From Monarcha castaneiventris obscurior (Eukaryota > Chordata > Aves > Passeriformes > Monarchidae), in contig JAMPIT010000566.1 of NCBI GenBank assembly GCA_026261815.1, forward strand, positions 28,297,001 through 28,361,000: a DNA stretch of 64,000 nucleotides, written 5' to 3'. Under the pieces are notes generated by a model. That model saw nothing but the letters and a program-made list of their open reading frames with translations, ran no database searches and was not told where the DNA came from. The translations under genes were made by a program, and so were the position numbers. Shown here in pieces: positions 1 to 10,047 of this stretch (position 1 is its first letter; each line of letters begins with the position of its first letter).

Positions 1-2233
1 TGACATAAAGAAAAAGTAAAGCTATTTCCTTCCCATCCATACACAAATTTCTACCAGTTACCTTCTGTCCACCTTCCTTGTCAACAGTTTCATGTTTAGC
101 AGAACTTCTCTTTTCTTCTCCATTACAGAGTTTTGTATAGAGGATTTGTTGATTGTCCTATCTTTGCTTCATTAGGCACTCCTAAGAAGATCTTTCAGTG
201 TGTCTTGAGTCTCATAAATTTTATTAGTTCCTTTCACTGCCCCATTACTTTTGCTTTTAATTTTGTGAAATTTCCACTCATGAAATCTAACTCACTTGTA
301 TGGCTGCATGAAAGAAGTTAACTCCCTCAAGGGAGGAAAAGAACTGAAACAAAGTTATCCCCCCAAACAACTAAAAAGATTTAATTTGGGGCTTTTGGGT
401 AAATTCCAGCTGTCCTAAAAATATCAGAGGAAGAGTATTTCTGTAAGTGGTTACTTCACAATGATTACTGAGTTTTACACATAGAAAAATCACAAAGTAT
501 GATAAGATTTTTATTTTTCGTGCAGGTTCTGAGAATATCTGCACCTCAGCAAACTGTTTTCTACATCCCATTTTAAAAAGTCTGTCTGGATGTATAAATG
601 CCAAGGGTACTGGCATGCTGGTGAGCCATTATTCACCTTCTCTGCTGTTGTATCTCAGTGTTTATCCATCTCCACTGTAATACAAGAGGTGCTTGACTGA
701 GAAGAGAGACTGAGGGAGAAAGTAGAAGGAGATATTAGAATTAATGGAAACACTAAGAAATATCTCCCACTGAAACAGTTAAGAAGGATTGTTTTTATTT
801 TCCCACTATTTTTCATCACAAATTATCTGTCTGCTACTAACCATACCACCCATTTCCTTTTCAGGCTGAAGCAATGTGCTGATGAGTAATTCCTGGTGAA
901 GCTCCAAGCATTCAGTTGTAGCGGAATTTCTTTAAATAATGCAGATTTTTATAATAGAGAATCAAAATATTTTTTCACATTAAGACACAGAAACGATGTC
1001 TCTGAATTAGTCAAATAAATACATGAATACATGTCTATGTGATTATGTGTGGGATCCTTTTTCTGCAAGAAAGAAGCAGAATAGAAAAATTATGAGAAGA
1101 TAAACTGAAGAAAGCAAAAAAGAAAATTCCTTGAATGAATATTACAAATGTAAAATTAATTCCATGACTTACAGCACTGTACACCAGCTGTCTTACTCAT
1201 TACAATATGACCTAGATTCTAAGGGTTATGTTTATGATGTAACAATTAGGGCATCACATTGGCAGCAAATCTGTACAACACACACTTGATATGCACACTG
1301 TATGCATTCACTCTTTGGAATGGCCCAGTAGTCCCTGGGATTACTAATAATATCATTGATCACAGACCCAGATATAGCTGCTTGCACTGTAAATACTCAA
1401 TATTACAGGAAATGGAAGACACCTACTATCCATGAAAATCTAATCATCACATCCTCATTTGCAAAGTGGACCAAAGTTTCTATGTAGCTAGCCAAGTCTG
1501 CATTTCATGCTAGGCATGTGCTGTGCTTTCACTAACTTTTACTGCTACAAAATATTGAGTTCAGCTTGTACTGTTTGTGTTTTCTGCTACTGAACATCAC
1601 AGAGATGTCATCTTCACCAGATAATAAAACTGTCAGATGTAGTCATCCTCAGCATCTGTACAGGCATTTTATTCTTCCAGCCAGTTTCCCCTTGATATCT
1701 GTAAGTTATATCACAGCTCTGATTTACTTACTGCTTAAGTATTAGCAGTATTTGTCTTTTTTGCCACTATCACTCATACAATATAAATGTAGCTCCGTTA
1801 ATTGAAAGTTAAGACTGTTTTTCTTCTTTTTACACATAAAACTTTAGGAGAAGGGAGATCACGGTTTCAAATAAAAGTATGTGCTATTGTCTGTTAACCT
1901 TTGGGGTTCACTTAATAGATGTGTTCAATGAGTTGGTCAAATTTTTAAAGAGAGACAGAGAATACATATTTGCACTACAAATACAACTGCCTTTATTTGC
2001 ATAACCAAATGTTATAGTCAAATATCCCTTTGTCATAAAAGTACCCCAGTTTCTTTGAGCAATGTGAATAGCTTCATGTATTTATATTGTTTAAGTGATC
2101 CTCTGAAGCAAGTACCAGATGAAAATCTAAAACTGACAAATGGTAACGGAACAAAAAATTTCCTTTTTCTTTATTGTTAGCTTTGACAGTCATCCTCAAC
2201 ACTAAACCTCATAAATCCATATATCTGAGTGTT
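1..2233. other. AT-rich DNA, nothing recognised
   Basis: Short open frames only (62 and 81 codons), with no splice-site-bounded coding look and no repeat that I recognise. Composition is AT-rich like most of the window. Confidence 0.5.
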
Positions 2234-2309
2234 CGTTTTGTTTGGGGTTTTTTTTGGTTTGGGTTTTTTTTTTTTTTGTTGTTTTTTGTTTTTTTTTTTT
2301 TTTTTTTGG
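2234..2309. repeat. T/G-rich low-complexity tract
   Basis: About 75 bases of almost pure T with scattered G, including uninterrupted T runs of 15 or more. It resembles a decayed poly(T)/(GTTT) tract. The 82-codon open frame through it is a by-product, with phenylalanine runs. Confidence 0.8.
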
Positions 2310-2650
2310 AAAGAAATTTTGATTTGGCATCTGTCACCCATTCTCACTTAGGAGCACGGCTCCACACAATTTATTATGCTCTACTCATCACCGCACACAC
2401 CGCACAGCTCCAGAATTTTTAAGTAATTTCTTCTTGTATCACTCTGTGAGGTAAAATAGTCAACAGAAACACGACGAAAGGAAAAGGATTATGGCATTCA
2501 TTTCATACACCTTTATTCATATGGCAGGTTAAGCTATCAGTTTCAGTCAGCAGTTTAGGCTGCCTGCATGGCCAGGGACACTGAGAAACACTGCTGGACA
2601 GGGGTTCAGACCCCCAGTGAAGGCTGCTGTGTAGACTGCTTCTCAGTTCT

Positions 2651-3306
2651 GCTGAGAAGGACCTGGAAGTCTTGGTGGATGACAAGTTGATCGTGAGTCA
2701 GGAGCATGCCCTTGCGACCAGGAGTCAGTGGTACCCTAGGATGCATTAGCAGTAGCATTGCCAGTGGGTCAAGGGAGTTGATCCTGCCCCTCTACTCAGC
2801 CCTGGTGAGGCCACATCTGGAGTGTCCTGTTCTGGGCTCCTCAGTACAAGAGACACAAGGATCTACTGTAGAGGGTCCAGTGGAGGCCACGAAAATTATT
2901 AGGGGTTTGCTGTATCTTTCCTATGAGGAAAGGCCAAAGGAGCTGAGCCTGTTTAATCTAGAGAAGAGTGAGAGGGCATGTTGTCAATACATAAAAGCAT
3001 CTCAAAGGTGGGTGCCAAAAGGATGTACAAGACTTTTCCTTCGTTCCCAGTGCCAGGATGAGAAACAATGGGCATAAAAAAACCCACAAGAACTTTCACT
3101 TTAACATAAGGAAGACCTTTACATTGAGAGTAGCACAGCACTGGAACAGACTGCCCAGGGAGCTCATGGAGTCTCCCTCTCTGGAGACTCTTAAAACCCA
3201 CCTGGACACATGCCTGTGTAACCTGCTTTAGTTGACCCTGCTTTGGCAGAGGCTTGGACTGGATCATCTCCAGATGTCCCTTCTAACTCTAATGGTTCAG
3301 TGATTC
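2651..3306 (+). mobile_element. CR1 LINE fragment, ORF2 C-terminus plus 3' UTR
   Basis: CR1 is the dominant avian non-LTR retrotransposon. The left end still encodes the ORF2 tail motif EKDLEVLVDDKL. It is followed by recognisable CR1 blocks: a segment coding for LPLYSALVRPHLE, the text around CCTATGAGGAAAGGC, and the 3' end TGGACTGGATCATCTCC...TTCTAACTCTAATGGTTCAGTGATT. The element is 5'-truncated, the usual outcome of target-primed reverse transcription. It is moderately diverged, with several frame breaks. The 123-codon open frame inside it is a remnant and not a gene. Confidence 0.92.
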
Positions 3307-5979
3307 GGTGTTTCTGATTGTAGATACAACGTCCTCCATTCATCTGAGTATTCACTTTGGATGAAATGGGATTGCAAGGCATCTCTGTTGGCATTGAGTA
3401 ATGATGTGTGGGAAAGTGAAGCAAACCCTGATGACTACCTTGAAGTAGGTATTTAAGCATGAGGAGGTCTGCTGTTGTTTTGAATAATTTGTCTGGCCTT
3501 GAGACGCCCCTCTCTGCCCTGTCTTGTCTTTCAGACCTCTGTAAATGTTTCCAATACCTTTGGAAATAGCACAAATAAGATGCCTATATTTGTTCTACTG
3601 AGCGGTTTCCTGGAGTTAAGTGTGCTGAATTAATGAATTTCTTGAAATAAAAAAATAGTCTAGATAGGATGGGGGAATTGAAATCTTACCTCAGTATCTA
3701 ATCAGTGAACTGTATTTCCATACCTGATGCTCATTTATAACATCCGAAAATTCCTTACTACTCTACCTAGGAATAGGTCATTTAATCCCTCAGGAAGTTT
3801 TGATTACTTGAATGAGCTTCTACAACAGAATAATTTCTTACCTCTTGCCATTTTGTTTTCATGTATTATCGGTCTGTGCTGTAACAGCTGTATTTAGAGA
3901 AAATAAAGAAGAAATGAGATGGAACTCTGCTCTACACATTCCCCTTTTTTACTCACTTTACCTGACCTGAAGACTTGGGATTTTCCAGTCTTGGATTTAA
4001 ATGCAACTTGATTAAATTACTTCTATAACTTAAAAGATAATAGTGCTGAAATAAGTGCACTATTAGGAAAATTGGATGACAGTGAATTTGAAAAGAGCTA
4101 AGCTTTTTCCATTTTGCCTTTGACCTTTTTTTAAGAATAAAATTACTAATCCTATTGAAAAGATCAAAGCTTATCTTTGTAATCATTATTTCATTTAATA
4201 GTTATAGAAATAAAACGCGTACTTAGGATGGTACCAAACAAAATCACAAGGCACATTTCTTGACAGTAGAAAATAGACTAATCATAGATGTAGTAGAAGA
4301 AATAGACTGGAAATTAGAGCAAGGAAGTATTAGGGCTGTTGCAATATAATTCTGTGATGATTTAGTTTACAATTAGAAATAAACAGGCCAGAAGGGACAG
4401 AAAGAGCAATCAATAAAATCCATGTTGTGGGAGATGGGGAATGGATTCTCACAAATAATAAATAAAAAAATCTATTCATGACTTTTAAAATCATTTGTAG
4501 CTCCAATCATAAGGGGTTTTTTTTGATTAACACTATTGATAATAGTAAAAAGAATAGCCTAGACAAAAGTGAAATCCTAACATAAATTACTTCAGTCTTT
4601 TGGTCCATATGTAACTACTTTTATAATGCTGCTATCAACCTCTGAAAAAATTACTCCACATTCTATTCAACTGAATAAGTAAAAATTACATAATACATTT
4701 AAAGGTCTTTTTGTTCCTCAGATGTGAATCATTTTATGTCATTAACTTTACTGCATATGTGTTATACTCATCAATAAAATAGAAATAAATTTTCATTACA
4801 GGCATACACATTTAAATTTGAGTTTCTATTTTAAATTTGCATGCTCAAAAAAGTTTGTGGAAGAAAAAATATAAACCAAAATTAAAATATTGACACAAGA
4901 AAAACAAAAATATTTCCCATCAAAATGAAATAATATAATGTTCTGGGGAAAAAACTCATTTTCCAAGAATCTCATCTAACAGGTTTGTGAAAAAATTTTT
5001 AGAATCTAACCGTGTGAAAATACATTGCATGCTAGGACACTTTTTTTTGAAAATAATTACTGCAGTCCAGTGCTACATACTGCAATAAGAAATGAAAAAA
5101 ATATGAAGAAACCTTGTGTCAGACATCCTTGTAACAATCATTAGTTCTACTTTCAGCCACTACTTCACAGGAACGAGTCTGCTGTAGTTAGAGGATGTCT
5201 GAAAAATAAAAACATTTAACCAGAATAATAGAATTTTCCCATATGTGGAAATACTTGATGAGTACATGGTCAAACTCCTGTTATCTCGGTGACAGGAGCT
5301 GTTTAAGTCCACTAACTCTATGCAGTAAATTTCAGGCCAGAATCATGCAGTACAACAAGAGAAATTTGGGATTTAGAGGTATTATCTAAGCTGTTGAAAT
5401 TTATCATAAAATACAGTAAATATTAACATTCCAGTAACAAAGGATAGAAAAACATATTATTTTAGCAAGTTTCTGACTGTCCCTCTCATGCACCTGAAAA
5501 GGTTGAAAGATGTAGAACTGCTTTCTTAGCTCCACACTTCGTAAGATAATCAGGCAAAGGATTTTTGCTTAGTATTTATGGAGCTGAATCCTGTGGGTTT
5601 CTACATGTTCCTAGGAATAGCTGGCAGACAAGTGTGCTTACACGTTCTTTCATTATTTTAAACACACTTAAAGACTAAAAAGGTTTAGAATACACCAATT
5701 TTGCAGTGCGTATCCTTCATTTACTTTCTTCGTACTTTTCCATTTGACTGCTGTGATATACTGAACAACATGGCTACACCATGATTTGGGAAGATGTCTT
5801 TGCTGGAAGTTTTTCATGTAAATGGTAAGAAGGTTCCATCTTTAGTAGTAGTTCAGGGAAAGTAAATTAAGGTGCAAATTCCAAAGAGTATTTTTTAGGC
5901 AGATAAGACTGATTTTAACTCCGATGATGATAACAATCTTTATAGGAAGATATAAGTACATTAATTTATTTGCACTTAC
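3307..5979. other. AT-rich DNA, nothing recognised
   Basis: No coding potential or repeat family could be supported here. Open frames are short and lack bias. Confidence 0.5.
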
Positions 5980-6132
5980 TCTTCTGCTTCATCTTCTTTC
6001 TCCATGTGGTATGTTCCTTTGAGGAAATACTCCATCAAGCCATCTAGAGGGGCTCCAAGGCCAATGGTACCTGGCACCAGAGTGAAATTTCCTATGGCTA
6101 GCTTGGTGGTAGTAGTAAATGCTTTTTGAAAG
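5980..6132 (-). CDS. Candidate internal coding exon, unknown protein (possibly a relic)
   Basis: I do not recognise this protein. Read on the minus strand, a 153-bp block is bounded by an acceptor-like TTCTAACAG (AG at 6134-6133) and a good donor GA|GTAAGT (5979-5974). Its open frame starts with one carry-over base, gives 50 codons, and leaves two bases before the donor, so the exon would be phase-symmetric. The translation has a protein-like look: LAIGNFTLVPGTIGLGAPLD, then DGLMEYFLKGTYHMEKE, ending in an acidic tail. If the donor is not used the frame stops two codons later (GAG TAA). The polypyrimidine tract is poor, and the acceptor AG appears to fall exactly on the junction with the neighbouring LTR, which argues for caution. 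A block this short could also be chance or a pseudogene fragment. Confidence 0.28.
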
Positions 6133-6133
6133 C

Positions 6134-6773
6134 TGTTAGAACTTAACTACTACACGCAAGCCCAGGTAAAGGAAAACCCAGAGGTCTAGCTGCTGTGTCC
6201 TCTACAAGGCAGCACACACAACAGTAATCGAGGGAGAGCTCCTCACCTGAGGGAGCTTCCCCTGAGCTATTAGTCCGACGCACAAGCGAAGGCAAAGAAG
6301 GAGAGAGAGGACTCTTCGTATGCTGATCCACATAGGTGTTTATTCACATAGTGGGACAGGGACAAAGAGCCAAATCTGAGGGGGGTCCAGCGATCTTTAT
6401 ACTGGGGATGGTAAAAGCAAGGATAAGGGACACAACCATTGGGATAAGGGATGGAAGGTGGGGTTTACAGTGAAGGAGCCAATGGGAAGTACACACAGGA
6501 GGGACTTAAGGAAAGAACCAATGGGGCGTCGAGTAAGCAGAACTTTCTAGAATATCTACATATTAATCAAGAAAAATGAATATTCAGAAGAGTATACATA
6601 AAACTGGGAGGGGAAAACATGAACCAATGATATGAAAACATGCAAACTATTGAACTGGGGGTTATGGGCTCTCACCCCCAAAAAAGAGATGTCATGCTTC
6701 TGTCTTTGACCACCACTGCCTGTACTTAGTTTTACTTTTAGTGATCTGGGCAGCTTCAGCCACTTGCACTACC
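6134..6773 (-). mobile_element. Solo ERV LTR
   Basis: On the minus strand this has the layout of a retroviral LTR. A U3 region carries several CCAAT/ATTGG boxes (near 6437, 6482, 6519, 6625). A TATA box, AGTATAAAGATC, lies at 6401-6396. An AATAAA signal follows about 55 bases downstream (6344-6339), then U5. The minus-strand start is TGTGTGGTAGTGCAAG or two bases later, and the end is probably TTCTAACA at 6134. No primer-binding site or polypurine tract is visible beside it, so it is read as a solo LTR. I could not find a convincing target-site duplication, so the edges are uncertain by tens of bases. The family is not identified. Confidence 0.7.
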
Positions 6774-7290
6774 ACACATAATACCATTTTCTTATTGGCC
6801 TATCAAGGCTAAAGGGGTTCACCAAACCAGACATAAAGAAAGCAAAATATGTACAGTTCTCTTAGGTGTGGTGAAATTATAATCTTCCATTAGAAGGGAC
6901 TGGAAGAAAATCATATTTGTTTGTTCCCTGTTTCATTGAGACCTTTACAGTTCTGTGTTAGTACCCAATCCTGTATCATGGATGGTTCTACAATGCCGTA
7001 CTGCGAAGGAGAGATGAGTGAAGTCTTCAGTGTGTGAAGTATCAATACAAGCTAAGTAAAAAGCATGTGTGAACTGAGATTCCTGTATGGTAAAATGTAG
7101 TGCCCAGAATGTATCAATAAAGTTTGAAAGACTATATAATAATTTAATTCTGTTAAGAAATAATTATTTCATTTTTTCATAGTCAACTGTCATAACACTG
7201 TTGATTGGTAGACTTTTTTAATAACACATGGCCCCAATAAAAATTTTATTGCATTTTCATGTACTGTGACATTTTAGGAAATCTAAGCAA

Positions 7291-8048
7291 TCATATAATC
7301 ATAGAATCATTTCCATTGGAAAAGACCTTTAAGCTCTTTGAGTCCAACCATTAACCCAGCACTGCAAAGGACATCACTAAATGATGCCCTTTAGTGTTAC
7401 ATACACAGGTCTTTTAAATACCTTGAGGGACAGTGACTCCACCACCTCTCTGGGCAGCCTGTTCCAGGTTCCCTTTCAGAGAAAAAAATTTTTCCTAATA
7501 TCTAATCTACTACAGCAGGAGCCAGATTAAATTCTTGTTGGGCTTTGGCACTTCTAATTTTCACCCTCCATAATCTCATGATAACCTTGCAGTCCCCTGA
7601 GTTGGCTGCCCCTTCACACAAAGGTAATAAACTCTCCTGTTTTTCTCCTAAGTTTGAGTCAAAGTCCTCTGTTCAACCAGGCCAGTCTTATTCTGTGATG
7701 CCTTGTCTTTTGAATATATGGGGATGCTCCTGTACCTTGAAGATTTCCTTCTTGAAGAATGTCCAGCCTCCCTGGACTCCTCTGCCATTCTGGACTGCTT
7801 CACAAGGAGCTCTATGAACCAGTCTCCTAAATGTGTAAAAGGTCTGCACCTTGGAAGTTCAAGGGAACAGTTCTGCAGACTCTGCTTCTTTTCTTGAAGA
7901 ATTGAAAACTATCATTCTGTGATTGCTGTGTCCAAGATGACCTCCAACCATCATACCACCCACCAGTCCTTCTCTGTTCACAAACAGCAGGTCCAGTGGG
8001 GTACCTTCCATAGCTGGCTTCCTCACCAACAGTGTAAGGAAGTTTCAC
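7291..8048 (-). mobile_element. CR1 LINE, 3' end fused to ORF2 remnant (internally deleted)
   Basis: On the plus strand the left edge shows the inverted CR1 tail (ATCATATAATCATAGAATCATTTCC), then the usual 3' UTR blocks such as CCACCACCTCTCTGGGCAGCCTGTTCCAGG. From about 7560 to 8048 the minus strand encodes, in broken frames, ORF2 sequence from just after the endonuclease: the frame at 8048-7827 contains LPYTVGEEASYGRYPTGPAV, then WYDGWRSSWTQQSQNDS, matching the CR1 region around LLFTNREGLVGDV and LGHSDHE. The reverse transcriptase that should lie between these parts is missing, so this is one internally deleted copy or two adjacent ones. Confidence 0.85.
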
Positions 8049-8397
8049 AGAAGTGAAACGATGTCATTATTAAGAGCCATACAAAATTATGGCACAAAAT
8101 TAACAATAACTTATAGCAACAAGTACTTCCAAGTCCTTCCCTTCAGGGAATGTTCTTAAGACATTGTCATTCATGAAAATGACTCACATAGTAATACATT
8201 TTCATTGCTTGTGGACAGGCTCTTAAAACCTTACTCATTAAAATCCAGTAGAAACCAAGTACTGACATGAGAACTTTGTAATGTTTAAGCATTCATTGTC
8301 TCAAATATAGTGTGGTTAAAAAGTATGTATGAAGTACACATATGCTGGGTTTTTTTTGTGAAATTAAAGAAAAAAAAAAAGGTAATTCCATACCTAA

Positions 8398-8460
8398 TCT
8401 GGCCTGCAAGAGTACATTGGCTCCTCATGTCCAGCCTCTCCTCCACCAGCACTCCCAGTG
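8398..8460 (-). mobile_element. Short CR1 ORF2 fragment
   Basis: The minus strand encodes LGVLVEERLDMRSQCTLAGQ, the CR1 ORF2 tail usually seen as LGVLVDEKLDMSQQCALAAQ. An A/T run lies just outside it. It may be part of the preceding element, separated by unrelated DNA. Confidence 0.75.
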
Positions 8461-9354
8461 ACATGGAATGTCCCAGTTGATACAATTCAAATAATTCCTT
8501 TTATACAGTAGTATCAGGTGGGAAGAAATAAAAAGAAACACTTGTCAATGAAAAGACAGGAATTAGAAGAAAAACACCCATAATCATTTTAGATGCCACA
8601 TTTTATTCAACTGCTGTGAGCTCTGAATGGAAACAGGTTTGTTATTAAAAAGAGGTGAACGAATGGAGCTTAGATACTGTATAAATGAACCATCAGTTAT
8701 GCTCTGTCACATTTTCCCATTACTTAGCCCATGTTTGCCATAGAACTTCTTTCTTTGCTGATTCTTTTCTATGTCTGTGGTTTAGCTGCACAAATTTAAA
8801 AATATAAAACCAAGGAACAAGCTTGATTTCTACACATATTTGACTTACTAATTGTTTACTAAATGATGCTTAAAGGATAAAAATTATATTTTTATGCCAA
8901 TGGATATAGTTTAAGCTCTCCTGATTGTATTCTTATTGTCACTGAAAATACTGTAAAATTATTTAAAATACTTTCAATAGTCTATTGTACTCACAGAACT
9001 GAAAAGTGTTAAATCCATTAGGCAATTGGAAATTGGACTGTGTCAACCCTAACTACTTGTCATCTTCATATATAATCTTCTCAGGAAATCAATACAATAC
9101 AAGCAGATTTCTAGCTATTGATCTAAACCACTTTACATATAACAAAACCTGATTCTGATAAATGATAGTATAAAAGGAAGAGGATGTGTAATTTGCTGTC
9201 ATTTGACAGTTGCATCTATATCATTCCTCTACTTACAAAACAGATCATTTTTCAAATGTGTTTGAAAGACTATCTGGTGTTTGCCTGTGGATTTTAAGGA
9301 AACTGGTGTATATTACTGTACATAACCTCATAGCTCATGTCATTGACCCTGTGA

Positions 9355-10047
9355 GCACCAGAGATCTACTGGCATGATTCTTGCGCAATAGTTGATGGGC
9401 AACCTCTTAGATTCAAAGCTCATCCTTTTGTCAATACTGAGGTCTTTCTCTCAAAAAGTTACAGAAAGGCTGAAGTGACTGAAACTGTCAGTTCTGTGTT
9501 TTCCAGTAACCTGTCAAAAAGGCAGATACTTTCCATCAAATTAAGCTCTGAGGATTTTACTTTTGAATGCACAATGATTTCAGACGGAAAAAAGATATTG
9601 ACGGTGGCTAATTATGACAGACTTCAATTTCCAAACTACATTACTTTCAATATTTTGCATCCTGAAGATGACGAGACTTTGATTTCTTCCTCTCTCAAAA
9701 GTTTCATACCGATGGTAAATAATTACTGTAAACTGGAAGCTGGATTATCATTTAAGACATTTCAGATTTCATTAATTGTCACCAAAATCAAGAAAGGGAG
9801 AAGGAGAGACTACTTTATAGCTGCTAGACTTTGGGTCTACCCAGTGTATGCTTCAAAAAGGTTGACTTCTGAAAGCATGACGTTCTGGGACATTCGGCCA
9901 AATAGTCTGCTCTGGAGTACAATAAAAACTTCAGCTGCTGTTACTGGATATCAAAGCCTGTTCCAAAGCCAGAGTATTCCTGAAGCAACCCTTCCTCCAT
10001 TCCTAGTTTATAGGTCTCTTTATTTCAGTCTTGAGCATTTAAACTAG
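9355..10047 (+). CDS. Unidentified long open frame, 230 codons
   Basis: I do not recognise this protein. The frame is open from just after a stop at 9352-9354 to TAG at 10045-10047, with 230 sense codons in AT-rich DNA, much longer than any other non-repeat frame here. It begins GCACCAGAGATC without a start codon; a GTG lies at 9475 and the first in-frame ATG only at 9574 (157 codons). It could therefore be a 3' exon (acceptor-like GAGCACCAG just upstream), a translated relic or a virus- or transposon-derived fragment. Visible features, numbered from the GTG: three cysteines including FEC (32) and NYC (85); an acidic patch HPEDDE (62-67); a basic patch KIKKGRRRD (104-112); aromatic-rich segments RLWVYPVYAS and ESMTFWDIRP. 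There is no signal peptide, membrane helix or known motif. No AATAAA is seen close downstream. It does not resemble CR1 or the LTRs of this window. Confidence 0.4.
   Translation, partial: APEIYWHDSCAIVDGQPLRFKAHPFVNTEVFLSKSYRKAEVTETVSSVFSSNLSKRQILSIKLSSEDFTFECTMISDGKKILTVANYDRLQFPNYITFNILHPEDDETLISSSLKSFIPMVNNYCKLEAGLSFKTFQISLIVTKIKKGRRRDYFIAARLWVYPVYASKRLTSESMTFWDIRPNSLLWSTIKTSAAVTGYQSLFQSQSIPEATLPPFLVYRSLYFSLEHLN

Noticed and set aside
2706..3574. Open frames of 104-127 codons
   Set aside because: The plus frame is CR1 ORF2 tail and 3' UTR. The minus frames are antisense to it.
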